A stretch of DNA of 64,000 bases from Acheta domesticus. Taxonomy: Eukaryota > Arthropoda > Insecta > Orthoptera > Gryllidae. Shown here one piece after another: positions 36,235-46,739 of this stretch; position 1 is the stretch's first letter; every line of letters begins with the position of its first letter. A program made the position numbers and the translations under genes. The stretch lies in assembly GCA_031308135.1 (NCBI GenBank), contig JAHLJT010009419.1, positions 38,681,221 through 38,745,220 on the forward strand, written 5' to 3'. Below the pieces are notes generated by a model. The model had not been told where the DNA came from. It did not search any database and worked only from the letters and a program-made list of their open reading frames with translations.

Positions 36235-36645
36235 GCTGTCTGGAGGAGAATTCTGGCGACCGGCTGCTCTGATCGGTAGTTTTCCGATCAAAACCAAGCA
36301 AATGCCGGAGCAGTACCCTAACAAACAGGCCACGGACAGTGCGCGATCTTTCCTTCCTTTTCCTTGCCCTATTCTCATCCCTTACTTACACACACTAACA
36401 CGCGCTACCCTACCACATATGCCGGGAGACAGGTCTGGAACTTAGAGCTTGTCCCGTCTGAGGCGATGCTTTATTCTAGTGGGAAATACCTCGTTGGTGA
36501 AAAACCTTGTCAGCCGACGGCGGGTCAGCGCCGGATCTTGGCATCTAGCGGGGGAAGACCACCGTCACTTCCCGAGCGCATGCACTACACTTACGGGACT
36601 ATTGACCTTAGCAGTTGACGCGCCCGGAATCCCTAACAATCAATC
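36235..36645 (+). mobile_element. AATC-tailed SINE, 5'-truncated, with target-site duplication
   Basis: Starts at GCTGTCTGGAGGAGAATTCT and continues through CGGTAGTTTTCCGATCAAAA and ATGCCGGAGCAGTACCC to an AACAATCAATC tail. It is flanked by TGCTGGAGGTG (36224-36234) and TGTTGGAGGTG (36646-36656), an 11-bp duplication with one mismatch. Confidence 0.9.
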
Positions 36646-36929
36646 TGTTGGAGGTGATGGTGGTAGCAATAGTTCTGGTGGTGGCTGCAGCAGTGTGCAG
36701 GTGGTAGTGGCAGCGGTGGTATGGTGGGGAAGGAGTCGGCGGGCGTTCGTGTTGCGAAAGGCACGCATATTCAGTTCAGATGTCGCAACGGTCGCGAGAG
36801 GGAAGTGCTACTCGGAGCGCATTCGGCGTCGGACTGGAAAGAGTCGTTTCCACAGCGGCCATTCAGAGTGAGCCTTTCGTTTCTAGGTCTCCGTAGAACT
36901 CGCGAGAAACTTGCCTTGTAATCCACCTC

Positions 36930-38840
36930 GAAATTGAGGAGCGACTAAGTTTCCTTGCTTATGTTGTAACTTCGGCTTCCTTGGGAGGAGTTTAGAATTG
37001 TTTGTCGATCCGCGTAGTTTGAGGCTCCGTGGTGGTTGTGTTTCTTTTTTTGTACACTGCACGTCTCAAGGTTTGTTCTGCGCTGTTAAATACTGATCAT
37101 TTTTTTGTTCTGTTGCATAAGTTTAAAAAGTTTAATTGTGTATCGGAGTTCTATTGTTTATATTGTGAATACTAAGCATGAGTGGAAAAGTGAGATTTCA
37201 CTGAATAAATGTTTGATTAAAATTAACCACTATATATGCCATCGCCAGTGCAAACACAGTTGCTAGAATGTATGAATGACCAATCTGAACTGAATATATC
37301 TTGTCACAAACAATTAAATACAGCTCTCATGTTCTTCCTCCTACGTACTCTCTATCCTCACGTTTCTCAAATCTCTTGTTCTTTCGCCTAGGCTCTATTC
37401 GCATCCAGAAATTCTCGTTTTTTGACGACCGTTTCGCTAATTTAACGTTGCTCTGTTAATACACTTAATACTGAAATACTAACTGAGAGTTTAAATCAGA
37501 CTTTACAAATACTTTTTGCGTATTCTAAGAGCATGGTGTAAGTGTAATTTGCGAAGAGAATACACTTGGAATACTCGATGTTCCAAGATATTCTCGCCGT
37601 GAATGTCCCGAGCTTCTTGTTGGCGACTCCACCTATAAATCTGACGGGGTTTGAATTCACGCGCTCTATTGGATCTGCGCACCGAAATTAATGGACTAGA
37701 CAATCTGAACGCTGCCACATGCACAAAACATAATAGAATCAACGTAGGAAAGATTTACAATCTGCACATGGAGAACGAGGGTTTTGTTGGTCGAGGTCCC
37801 AATTCCCAATCTCGACAGGGACAATAAATCGACATCGGAACTTTTTTCTTCGGATGGATAAATTGTTCTTATTGTGAGACAAGTGATACGACAGAGTTGT
37901 CTGTAATGTTTTGTAAATAATATTAATATTTTTATTTCCATTTCTGCATTCTGAAGAGTCGGAAAAAATTAAAACGTTTTGCAAAGTTGAACTAAATCGT
38001 CTTAAAACACATCACGTAAGTAACTGGCATACATAACCTAATTAAAAGATAATCTCGTGTACGTTTTATGGAAGTTCAAAATGAACAATACATGAGTATG
38101 GGTATTTCCGTTCTTCTGTAATAGAAATTAGGAAATGACGATTTCGTTGGTTTATTGTTATGTAAACATTGTACGTTATATCAACATGATATGACCACTT
38201 CATACTTACAAGCCACACGCGAGATATCAATCAACAAGATCCGAAATTGAAATAAGTATAAGGAATGTTTCTCATTCAAAATAAATCAATTCATGAGTTC
38301 AAAATGCCCAACTAAATTAAACAGTAAGAATTTCTTTTTTTCGCAAAATTATTTAAGATATTACTGCTTACTTTTACATTTAGTAAAAAAATTTTTAATT
38401 TTTAATTTATAAATCATTTTTTTTAAATTTATAAATCATCTTTTGAAAATCTATTTACATAATTAGGCCTCAAGTGTAAAACACAATTACATTATTTACA
38501 ATGTTTTGATATGTAATTTAATAGAACAGAATAAGATTAATTTGAATGTAATTAAATCATTTACATATGTATTTCTGTCGTTTGCGTACCCAAATATTAA
38601 ATAAAATTATCTTTTCGCATACACGCTGGGAGTTGATGAAACGCAGAAATTTTGAGATTTTTGGAAAAAATTGTTACTCATTATCTTCCTACTATTATTA
38701 TTTTATGAATTAAAGTTACAGTGATGTCTACAAAATTCGTTCAAAATATATAATTTTAATAACTTTAAAAATGACAGAATAATTTTTCAAATACAATAAT
38801 TAACCCACATTTCTCAAAATTGAAATATAATCCTGGGGTT
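36930..38840. other. AT-rich non-coding stretch
   Basis: No exon or recognised repeat. A B-box-like ATTCAAACCCC on the minus strand near 37650 lacks a convincing A-box. Confidence 0.45.
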
Positions 38841-38841
38841 C

Positions 38842-39053
38842 CATTTCTCTTTAAACATCCGCTGATAAATCCCAAGTCTGGGTTTAAACTTCGCACAGTT
38901 TTCTTTCTTAGTTTAGAAACATGTATTTGTGAGGATTTTTTTTCTCACATTTCTCTTTAAACATCCGCTGATAAATCCCGAGTCTGGGTTTAAACTTCAC
39001 ACAGTTTTCATTCTTAGTTTAGAAACATGTATTTGTGAGGATATTTTCTCCAG
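38842..39053. repeat. 106-bp tandem duplication beside exon 1
   Basis: 38842-38947 and 38948-39053 are nearly identical; both start CATTTCTCTTTAAACATCC and end in a GAGGAT...TTTTCTC stretch, with only a few differences. The duplication lies 250-470 bp inside intron 1 and is probably recent. Confidence 0.95.
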
Positions 39054-39059
39054 TGGGCG

Positions 39060-39300
39060 TGCGAGTGTGTGTGTGTGTGCGTGTGTGTATGTGTTTGTGT
39101 GCATGTGTGTATGTGTTTGTGTGCGTGTGTGTATGTGTATATGTGTGTGTGTGTGTGTGCGTGTGTGTGTATGTGTGTGCGTGTGTGTATGTGTTTTTGT
39201 GCGTGTGTGTATGTGTATATGTGTGTGTTGTGTGCGCGCGCGTGTGTGTATGTGTGTGCGTGTGTGTATGTGTATATGTGTGTGCGTATGCATGTGCGTG
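39060..39300. repeat. Imperfect (GT)n/(CA)n repeat touching the exon 1 donor
   Basis: About 240 bp of GT dinucleotides with regular GTGTATGTGTTTGTGTGCGT-type variation (about 22-24 bp higher-order unit). In the sense direction of the gene it is a CA-rich tract that begins within a few bases of the 5' splice site. Open frames across it on both strands are artefacts. Confidence 0.95.
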
Positions 39301-39513
39301 TACTCACTCTGCTCGTCGCCGGTGGGCACGCGTCGCGCCGTCGCCGCGCCGCAGCAGGCGGCCGCCACGAGCAGCCACGCCAGCGCCTTCATGCTGCTGC
39401 GCCTGCGCTCCAGTCGCCTAGCGGTGGCCCTGCAACACACGTCACGCCTCGCTCACACACACAGCTCCCGCACGCCCCGCCACGCCGACACGGCGCACAG
39501 CGGACGAGCAGCC
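39301..39513 (-). promoter_or_regulatory. CpG island over exon 1 and the 5' leader of the GH18 gene
   Basis: GC-rich DNA covers exon 1 and about 120 bp upstream, ending at the SINE target-site duplication. No TATA box is obvious. A possible acceptor (TGTTGCAG ending at 39430) means the leader may be spliced. Confidence 0.5.
39308..39392 (-). CDS. Exon 1 (start codon and signal peptide) of a secreted GH18 chitinase-like gene, partial CDS
   Basis: The first ATG in this open stretch (39392) begins 28 codons, [19 protein letters not shown] followed by RRVPTGDEQ. This is a short basic start, a hydrophobic core of about 15 residues and a small-residue end (ATA) before RR, which is a textbook secretory signal peptide. 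Translation stops making sense one base later at A|GTGAGT (39308|39307-39302), a near-perfect splice donor, so the exon ends in phase 1. Beyond it the frame reads straight into an AC dinucleotide repeat, which is intron. The exon lies in a GC-rich island with GC-rich third codon positions, unlike the surrounding AT-rich DNA. Its phase fits exon 2 at 17112-16948, which joins as an Asn codon (A+AT). No ATG precedes it in frame, but a possible acceptor (TGTTGCAG) ends at 39430, so a 5' UTR intron could exist. Linking the two exons is inference from phase, strand and product logic. Confidence 0.72.
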
Positions 39514-39968
39514 AATGCAGTCGCTGTCTGGAGGAGAATTCTAGCGGCCGGCTGCTCTGATCGGTAGTTTTCCGTGGTTTCTCCGATCAATACCAAGCAA
39601 AAGCCGGAACAGTACCCTAACAAACGGGCTATGGACCGCGCGCGATTTTTTTCTTCCTCTTCCTTGTCCTATCCTCTCATCTTACACACACACACTTACA
39701 CTAACATGCACTACACTACCGCAAATGTCGGGAGACCGGTCGGGAGCTTACAACTTGTCCTGGCTGGAGCGGTGCCCCGCTGGTGGGAGATCCCTCGTTG
39801 AGGGGAAAACCCCGCTAGTCGACGGTAGGTCGGCGCCAGATCTCGCCATCCAGTGGGGAAAAGATCATCGCCACCTCCCGAGAAAAACACGCATTACACT
39901 TACGGGACTAATGACCAAAGTAGTTGACGCGCTCGGAAACACGAATCAATCAATCAATCAATCAATCA
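39514..39968 (+). mobile_element. AATC-tailed SINE with perfect target-site duplication, just upstream of the GH18 start codon
   Basis: Runs from AATGCAGTCGCTGTCTGG to (AATC)n (about five units, ending at 39968) and is flanked by ACGAGCAGCC at 39504-39513 and 39969-39978, a perfect 10-bp duplication. It lacks the tRNA head. It is oriented opposite to the gene and ends 122 bp upstream of the ATG, so it either sits in the promoter region or in the 5' leader/intron. Confidence 0.93.
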
Positions 39969-39979
39969 ACGAGCAGCCC

Positions 39980-42900
39980 TTTTCCCGACAGGGCCTCTCC
40001 GAATGCGTTCGAGTCCACCGGAACTTTATTCAGTGCTTCGTTCACAGTTATTTGTTTATGTAATTAATTACTTATCTATTTAACGAAAACTATACTCACG
40101 TGATTTTTGGAGAGAACATATTTACATTTGGTAGGAAATGGTGTGGTGTTTACGATGCTTCTATCATCGAAATCAATAAGAGGTGTTGGCTCTCCATCGC
40201 AACTATTGCTCACCTAAATTTATTAATTTATTTATTTATTTATTTAGTTACATATTTATTCTTTTCCTATTTTCACCTCTCTTCAGAACGTACATTTGTT
40301 ATTCAAAATTATGTTTCCATTTTCACATTTTATATTATAATTTTCCAGTTTTCTTTCACTCCAATTTGTTTCATAATATTATTTGTAATAGATTCCATTT
40401 ATTTAATTTAATTTCATTGTCATTTTTAAAAATTATATGTCCATTTCACATTTTATATTTTTCTTTAAAATCCAATTCTTAACAATATTCTGTAAAAAGT
40501 TTTTAATTCTTTATTTTTTTAAAATTTTTTTGTAATTTAGATATATTATTATTATTAATACTATTATAATTTTTGTAGCACTGAATATGGTCGCAATGCG
40601 GCCGAAAAAGCTTTATGCTAGAATAAATAGTTACGATGGAGAGGCAACACTTCATATTGATTTCGATATTTACATTTATTATTAAAAATGAAAGTAGAGA
40701 AACATCGCATTATTTCCTCAGTGAATGAACGAAAACCGGACGAAAAATCAAATCGAGGTTGGAGAAGGTCACAATAAGAACTTCCGAATTTCAATACATA
40801 TTCCAGCCATTTAGAAAAGGTACTATATTTTATCAGTATAATCATAATGCGTTTCATTCTTAGTGTAGATTATAGTAGTATAAAAGCTGTCCAGTAGAAA
40901 AAGTTTGAGAATTCTAAGAGAATTGAACAGGCTTAGCGACAAATCAGTAGTAGATTGTTACCTTGAAATAACCTATATAAAAAGACAAGTGGCGAGAAAA
41001 TACTGAGGTTACTGGCATTTTGGAAAATAATTGATACATTATTTAGACGCACATACGTATAGGTAGTACATGCTCTCATTACCGTTGATTAATTAATAGT
41101 GCCATGAAAATGAGCAAAACTATTATTAATAAGGTAATGGTTCTTTAACACTATCGTCTTTTATGAGTCATGTTCTTGTGGAGAGCATTAGCTCTACCAC
41201 GTCATGAGCTACCTTAGTGATCTTTTTCGTGGAAGCCAATCCCTTTTCCAAGAGGCCGGGCAAGAGGTAAGGGCGTTGCTGGGTTGTAATACAAACCCGA
41301 GCGGAGCGCTTGCGGTGGTCTTTTCTGCGGCCATGCCAACCCTAATATGTGCCGCCAGCACACGCCGGCCTCTTTCCGGCGTGTAAGTCATACGTGATAC
41401 CCCCAGCCCCCCCCGCCACCACCGTCATCCCTCCCATGCACCCGTCGCCGCCGCCAGTAGCACTTTGCTCTCTTTGCAACCTTTCTGCAAGAGGCACTGC
41501 GTATCGCATGGTGAAATCTGCACCGCGTCCTCTTGCCCCCACCTGCCTCCCGCCTGTCTGCAGCCCTAAATGGGGCTCGCTGGCCTTGATGCCGGGTAGC
41601 GAATCGGATGTTTCCAACTGCACCCGAAACCCGACCGAATAAGGAAGGCTTTGAGGGCGTTATAAAAGATGGCGTGGGTGTTTCTCTCATATTCCCCGAG
41701 AAGATGAAATTATTTTTGAAAATGTTGGCAATCTTTCTTTGAAGTTAAAGTACGATGTGAAACATGGAAAATGAATCAGTAAGTTACTATGTATCGGAAA
41801 AAGATCACTTTGAAAAAGGTAACATATGAAAACATATTAGATGTGAAAAAATTATAATTTTAAGTTGAATATCGAGAATCATCTCTGTTGTGCTAAGATT
41901 GCAAAAAGTTGGTAAAATAATCATCAAGTAAAAAGTGTGACTTCTTTGTCATCAGCAGTCTCCTCTCAGATAGTTTTCCTTCAGGATGTTTAAAATTATT
42001 GTCATTACGAGCTTTAATGATGAAAGCACTAATTTTTAAGATTAAATCGAATGAACGTAGTTCAACAACAAACAATTCGAACGTAGTTGTTTCTGTGTAT
42101 TCCCAAAACGTTAACATAATAAACATTACTTAATGGATATGTCCATATTCACTTGCTTGAGAGAGCACTGCAAAATTCGAAACGAGCTGGTTCGGATGAG
42201 CATGCATCGTTTAGTACGCCATAAAGACAGAATTCATTACACCGTTTGTGCAGCAATCAACGTGCTCGGCATGGTCTGAAAATCGCTGCTCTGCATTTCA
42301 TGATTACTGTAAACGAGCAGCTGCGGGCGAGAGTGGTTAATTCCTATGGTCTTATTTCAACAGAATGAAACTTTGTTTGTCTACCTTTCAGATTTGTGTA
42401 ATTAGGAGTTTTGAAAAACGTGTGTACGAGAAAAGTAATTGTAACTATTTTATTCCTAGTCTGATGTGTTAAAAGCGCAATCTCTTATTTTTCAGTGTTT
42501 TAATTCAGGAAAAAACTTGAAGGTTGAGTTATTTCGTTCATTTTTATAACAGTTGCTGTTTAACACAATGAATGTTATCTGAAATATCGACAGAGTAACA
42601 TAAGTGTTATGCATTTTGACATTGGAAATTGCAAAGTTATAAGGGATGCTGATTAATTGATATTTTACGGGCACGCCAGCCGCTATGAACATCAGATCTG
42701 CTAGTGTAATAAATGTTTTGCCCCCGTAGGTGGCGGCGATTCCTTCCCAGCTGGTGTGATTATTTCGTAATTTATTTCCGTGTCACCCTTTACATCGGTT
42801 CCACCTCTTCTTTCCGGATTTTACATTGTTCTTACACTTAACTCTTTATAAACGCTCCGCTTCATAAGATATTTAATGTTCTCAGTCTTTGCCTCCCCTG

Positions 42901-43000
42901 TTGGTTGGACATCTAGAAATACAGGAAAGACTTCCCAGACAGTAAGCATTTACTTAGGAAGTTCCTATTTCAAGTCGATGAGAACAAGGAGAAAACGGCA
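39980..43000. other. Non-coding stretch upstream of the gene
   Basis: No exon was recognised. An (ATTT)n run lies at about 40215-40250. A moderately GC-rich patch at 41270-41640 contains a 9-bp GC-rich stem (ACACGCCGG/CCGGCGTGT, 41360-41384) and opposing open frames without family resemblance. Confidence 0.45.
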
Positions 43001-43379
43001 GAGCAAAAGGCAGAGGCTGTCAACGAGGTAGCGGGAATGGTGGTTTGGCTGCCTGCGGAGCATGAGTGGCGACAGAAAAAGGGAAGAGTGGGTGGTGGTA
43101 GTGAAGGGCGGGGTAGTGGGCAGTGGGGCTGTAAGGTGTGAGGGATGTGTTACGTGGATGTGTGAAGAAGCGTTGTTACAGAGGTGAGATGCTTGAGGAG
43201 GAGGCAGTGTGGGGAGAAGGTGAGATGGGACAATGGAGGCGAAGGGGAGTTACGGGGCCAAGTGGCATTGTGAGGGGAAACGATGATGTGGGGCGATGTA
43301 AAAGGGGCGATGGGAGCGGGCGGCGGGTAGTGTGGAACGAAGGGGCGATGGAATAATGGAGGAAAAGGGGCTGTGTGGG

Positions 43380-43880
43380 ATGAAGGGGCGACGGAGAAAT
43401 GAAGAAGGGCTGTGTGGGGAGACAGGGCTATGGGGCAATAAAAGGTGAGTTGTGGGGTGTTACGCGAGTGAAGGAGCGTTGTGAGGCGAACGGGCGATGG
43501 GGCAACGGAGAAGGGGCGATATGGGACTATGGGTTAAAGGGGGAGAGAGGATAGTGTGGGGTGACGGGGATGTGTACGGAGACGGGGCTATGGGGCAATA
43601 GGGGAAAAGGTGAATTGTGGGGGCGATGTGGGAGCGAAGGAGCGTTGTGATGCGAGCGGGCGATGGGGCAACGGAGAAGAGGCGATATGGGACTATGGGT
43701 TTAAGGAGGAAAAAGGATAGTGTGGGGTGAAGGGGCAGTGTAGGGAGACGGGGCTTTGGGGCAATAGGGTAGAAGGTGAGTTGTGGGGGCGAACGGGCGA
43801 TGGGAGAACGGAGAAGGGGCGATATGGGACTATGGGTTGAAGGAGGAGAAATGATAGTGTGGGGATGGAGTGGGGCAACG
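43380..43880 (+). repeat. G-rich tandem repeat, about 166-bp unit, three copies
   Basis: Landmarks GGGGCGATATGGGACTATGG recur at about 43515, 43680 and 43817, and TGGGGCAATA recurs likewise. Spacing is 166 then 137 bp; the third unit lacks about 29 bp around GGAGCGAAGGAGCGTTGTG. Related shorter G-rich units extend back to about 43080. Confidence 0.8.
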
Positions 43881-43889
43881 GGGAGGGGG

Positions 43890-44145
43890 CGTGTGGGGCG
43901 GAAGAGGTGGCATGAGTAGCAGGGGGAGGGGCGGCGTGGCCTGGGGCCTAATGCGTGCGCGGCGCCTAATTGCCGACGGAGCGCCGCGCGCGCAGCGGGG
44001 AAGGGGAAGGGGGAGGGGGAGGACAGCAAGAAGAGGAATGGAGTCGAGCGGGCGCAGCTTCGAACCCCGGCTGTGCAGCGAGGGACAGGCATTGCGTGCG
44101 AGACGCCGCGTGCGCTGCAACTCTCAGCTCTTCCGCCTACCAACG
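43890..44145. promoter_or_regulatory. CpG island adjoining the G-rich array
   Basis: GC-rich block with GCGCGCGCAGCG and a G-run cluster. Open frames are low-complexity. Confidence 0.35.
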
Positions 44146-44229
44146 CGCTCAGCCTCATTTCTCTTTTTCCTTGCTACCACTTGCCATTACATTTCCATTA
44201 CTTACATTTCCTTGCCATCAATGTAAGGT

Positions 44230-46690
44230 CTTTTGGAACGTAACAAAAACTATGTCGTTTACAGGAAATATCTTGCGTATTTTCTGTCATTCGAAAATTG
44301 TGAGTACACTGTCATTCCATTAAATGGATATCATTATAAAATTTAGGCAAAAAGCATTGTATGATTTTGACCGAACTGGCCATTGAAAAAAATTATATAA
44401 TTAAACATTTTCAGGCAATCTTGGATACGTGGCAATACCATTACACATATCTGAACTTTCAGATAATGATAATTATAATATTTTATAATAATGCCTGAAC
44501 CTATTTCAAATTAAATAATGTGCATTTAAACATTATCTAGTAACTTTATCCAACACTTTTATGATTTTTGGTCCCCAAATCTTCGAGTGATTTTTATAAT
44601 GAAATACTGATAGGAAAGCACATTATACATCTCAGTATTCTATAATGTAAAAATGAATATTATTGAATATGCCACGCGTCATATAATTTTGAATGGAGAA
44701 ATATAGAGTACAAGGGATAACATGTATTCTCATATTCGCGAAAATAAAATTTAAGTTATGTTTCATGCCTGACATTCGTTAATATAGACTTTTTTTACTT
44801 TCCTTTCAATAAATAACGAATATAGACCGTACAGTTCTTACTACTGTTCATGGTCGTAATAGTAAAAACATCCTGAATGGTTACTGCAGCACCTCATATC
44901 CTGAGGGGTGTAGATCTGCAGCGTATTGCAAGTCGTAAATATAAAAACAAGGCGTTAAAATCTGTTCCTCGGGCAACTAAATCCTCACGGAAGTAAACAC
45001 GATTATTGCTTTATGGACTGAGAGTTACAACCAAGGAGAGTTGCAGTCTACACTGTGATAAATAAATTGAGTTAAGGAGAACGAGTGAAAAGAGGGATAG
45101 TGAAGAAAAGGAAACGAGAAGAATAAGAGAAACACGAAAAAAGTAATCTAGAAAAACTGAAGAGGAAATTGCAAATAGTGACGGATATGAAATGACTCTA
45201 AGTGAGGGTTTCCTGAAAATATTGTCAAAACCTTTCTTCGAAAAATTAGTACTATTAAATTATTCTTCAAACAATATGTTTCGGCCGTGAACGATCACGT
45301 ACATTCACAGCTTTTCAAATAGAAATAATTTAGCAGAAAATAATTGATTTAATGGAAGATCAGACTTCAAATTTTAAAACTTTTTACAGACATCAAAAGG
45401 ACATAATGAAATTAATGTAAAAGCATGAGTAAAAAAAATTGAGAAACTGGATTTCAAATGATAACATCTCTCGCTTTCAACTATTCATATTCTGCGAGTA
45501 CGCTTCCATTCTCATGCTCGGGACGTTGTTAATGATTTTTCCAAGAAATCCCAGTTTCAAAGCAGCTTTTCAGGGAGCAACCGCTAGCAGACTAGCCTAA
45601 TAACCAATTAAGCAATCGCTGAAAAACATAAACGAGAAAACAAATACGTATTATTAAGTTATTTCATTGTTTAAGTGATCTTTATAATTTATAGATTGTA
45701 TACGGAAAGATTCAGCTCAGAAAATACTTTCTCTCGAAATTCTCGAACGTTTTTTCAACGCAAATAAGTATTCATAGAATCTAGAAGTGGTACAAGAATT
45801 TAGTTTCATTGAAAACAGGGACGTTTTAATTGAAGAAAATTCAAAAGGCCGGGAAGTTAGAACTTTGAAAATATATGTATGAATTGGCAACTGAATGCAA
45901 ACTCTAAAAAACTAAGAAAATCTCAGATAAAGAAAATTAATTATTTGTCCATTAAAATGACCAATTTTTTTACGTGACATTACTCCATGTCTTTTCAGAA
46001 CTCGCTTGAATCCTCGTCAGAAAGTGAGGTAGTAAAACGTAAATAGAAAAGTAAACTGAGAAAAAGTGGACGAATGATCATATAAATGGACAAATGACTA
46101 ATATATGTAAAACCTCCTAAGTGAGAATGAAATGATAAAGGATATTTAATTTTCAAGAAGTGAGAAATACGTTGAACGTTCTGCATTTTTTCTAATAATA
46201 AAGAAACAGTACAATACTAAGGAAATAAATCAATTTTTTGTAATTCAACAAAGCACCAATGTGTTTGATTTATTGAAGATAACGAATTTAGTTCAAAAGC
46301 CAACCCTCCTTAATTGTACAACGAGGAAATTAACTTACTGCTTAGTTACTTTTTGTACAAAGTCGTCTTTTACGTGAGGGATGGAACCTCTTTAAAGGCC
46401 TGTAGTAGACTCCTGTAGTTTATCGCTTCTAATTTAGCTACCAGCCCCTTCTCATCACGGAGACTTGTTCTTCGTCAATCCTCTACTTTCCGTGTGCACG
46501 GACACAAAGGGTCTCGTGCCTGCGCCTTTTCGTCTGGCCTGAAGAGCGGTGCACACGCGGCCTGCAAGTAGCGCAAGTCCGCCCCCCCCCGCCACACCCA
46601 ACGGCTCCAGGGAGTAGCCGAGAAGACAGGCAAGCGCCAGGGCAAATCGCTCCCATTGCTTTGCTGCTAATAAGGCCAGGAAGGTAACCG
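44230..46690. other. AT-rich non-coding stretch
   Basis: Nothing recognised. Confidence 0.5.
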
Positions 46691-46739
46691 CGTACTGTTG
46701 AAGGCGGAGGTGGAGGCAATGGCGGTGGTGTCGTAATCG

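Larger units (their letters stand above)
17113..39307 (-). other. Inferred intron 1 (about 22.2 kb) of the GH18 chitinase-like gene
   Basis: The interval runs from the A|GTGAGT donor at 39307 to the TTGCTTGCAG acceptor at 17113 on the minus strand. It carries no further exon that I can recognise. It holds retrotransposon fragments near 17-18.7 kb, five SINE copies, two GC-rich minisatellite regions, a local tandem duplication near 28-29.3 kb, and several CpG islands that could be intronic regulatory elements. The bounds rest on the two exons belonging to one transcript, which is inferred. Confidence 0.6.

Noticed and set aside
37620..37700. B-box-like ATTCAAACCCC on the minus strand
   Set aside because: No matching A-box or stem structure, so neither a tRNA gene nor a SINE could be supported.
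38929..39567. 212-codon plus-strand Val/Cys frame
   Set aside because: Translates the GT repeat and the antisense of exon 1 and then the SINE.
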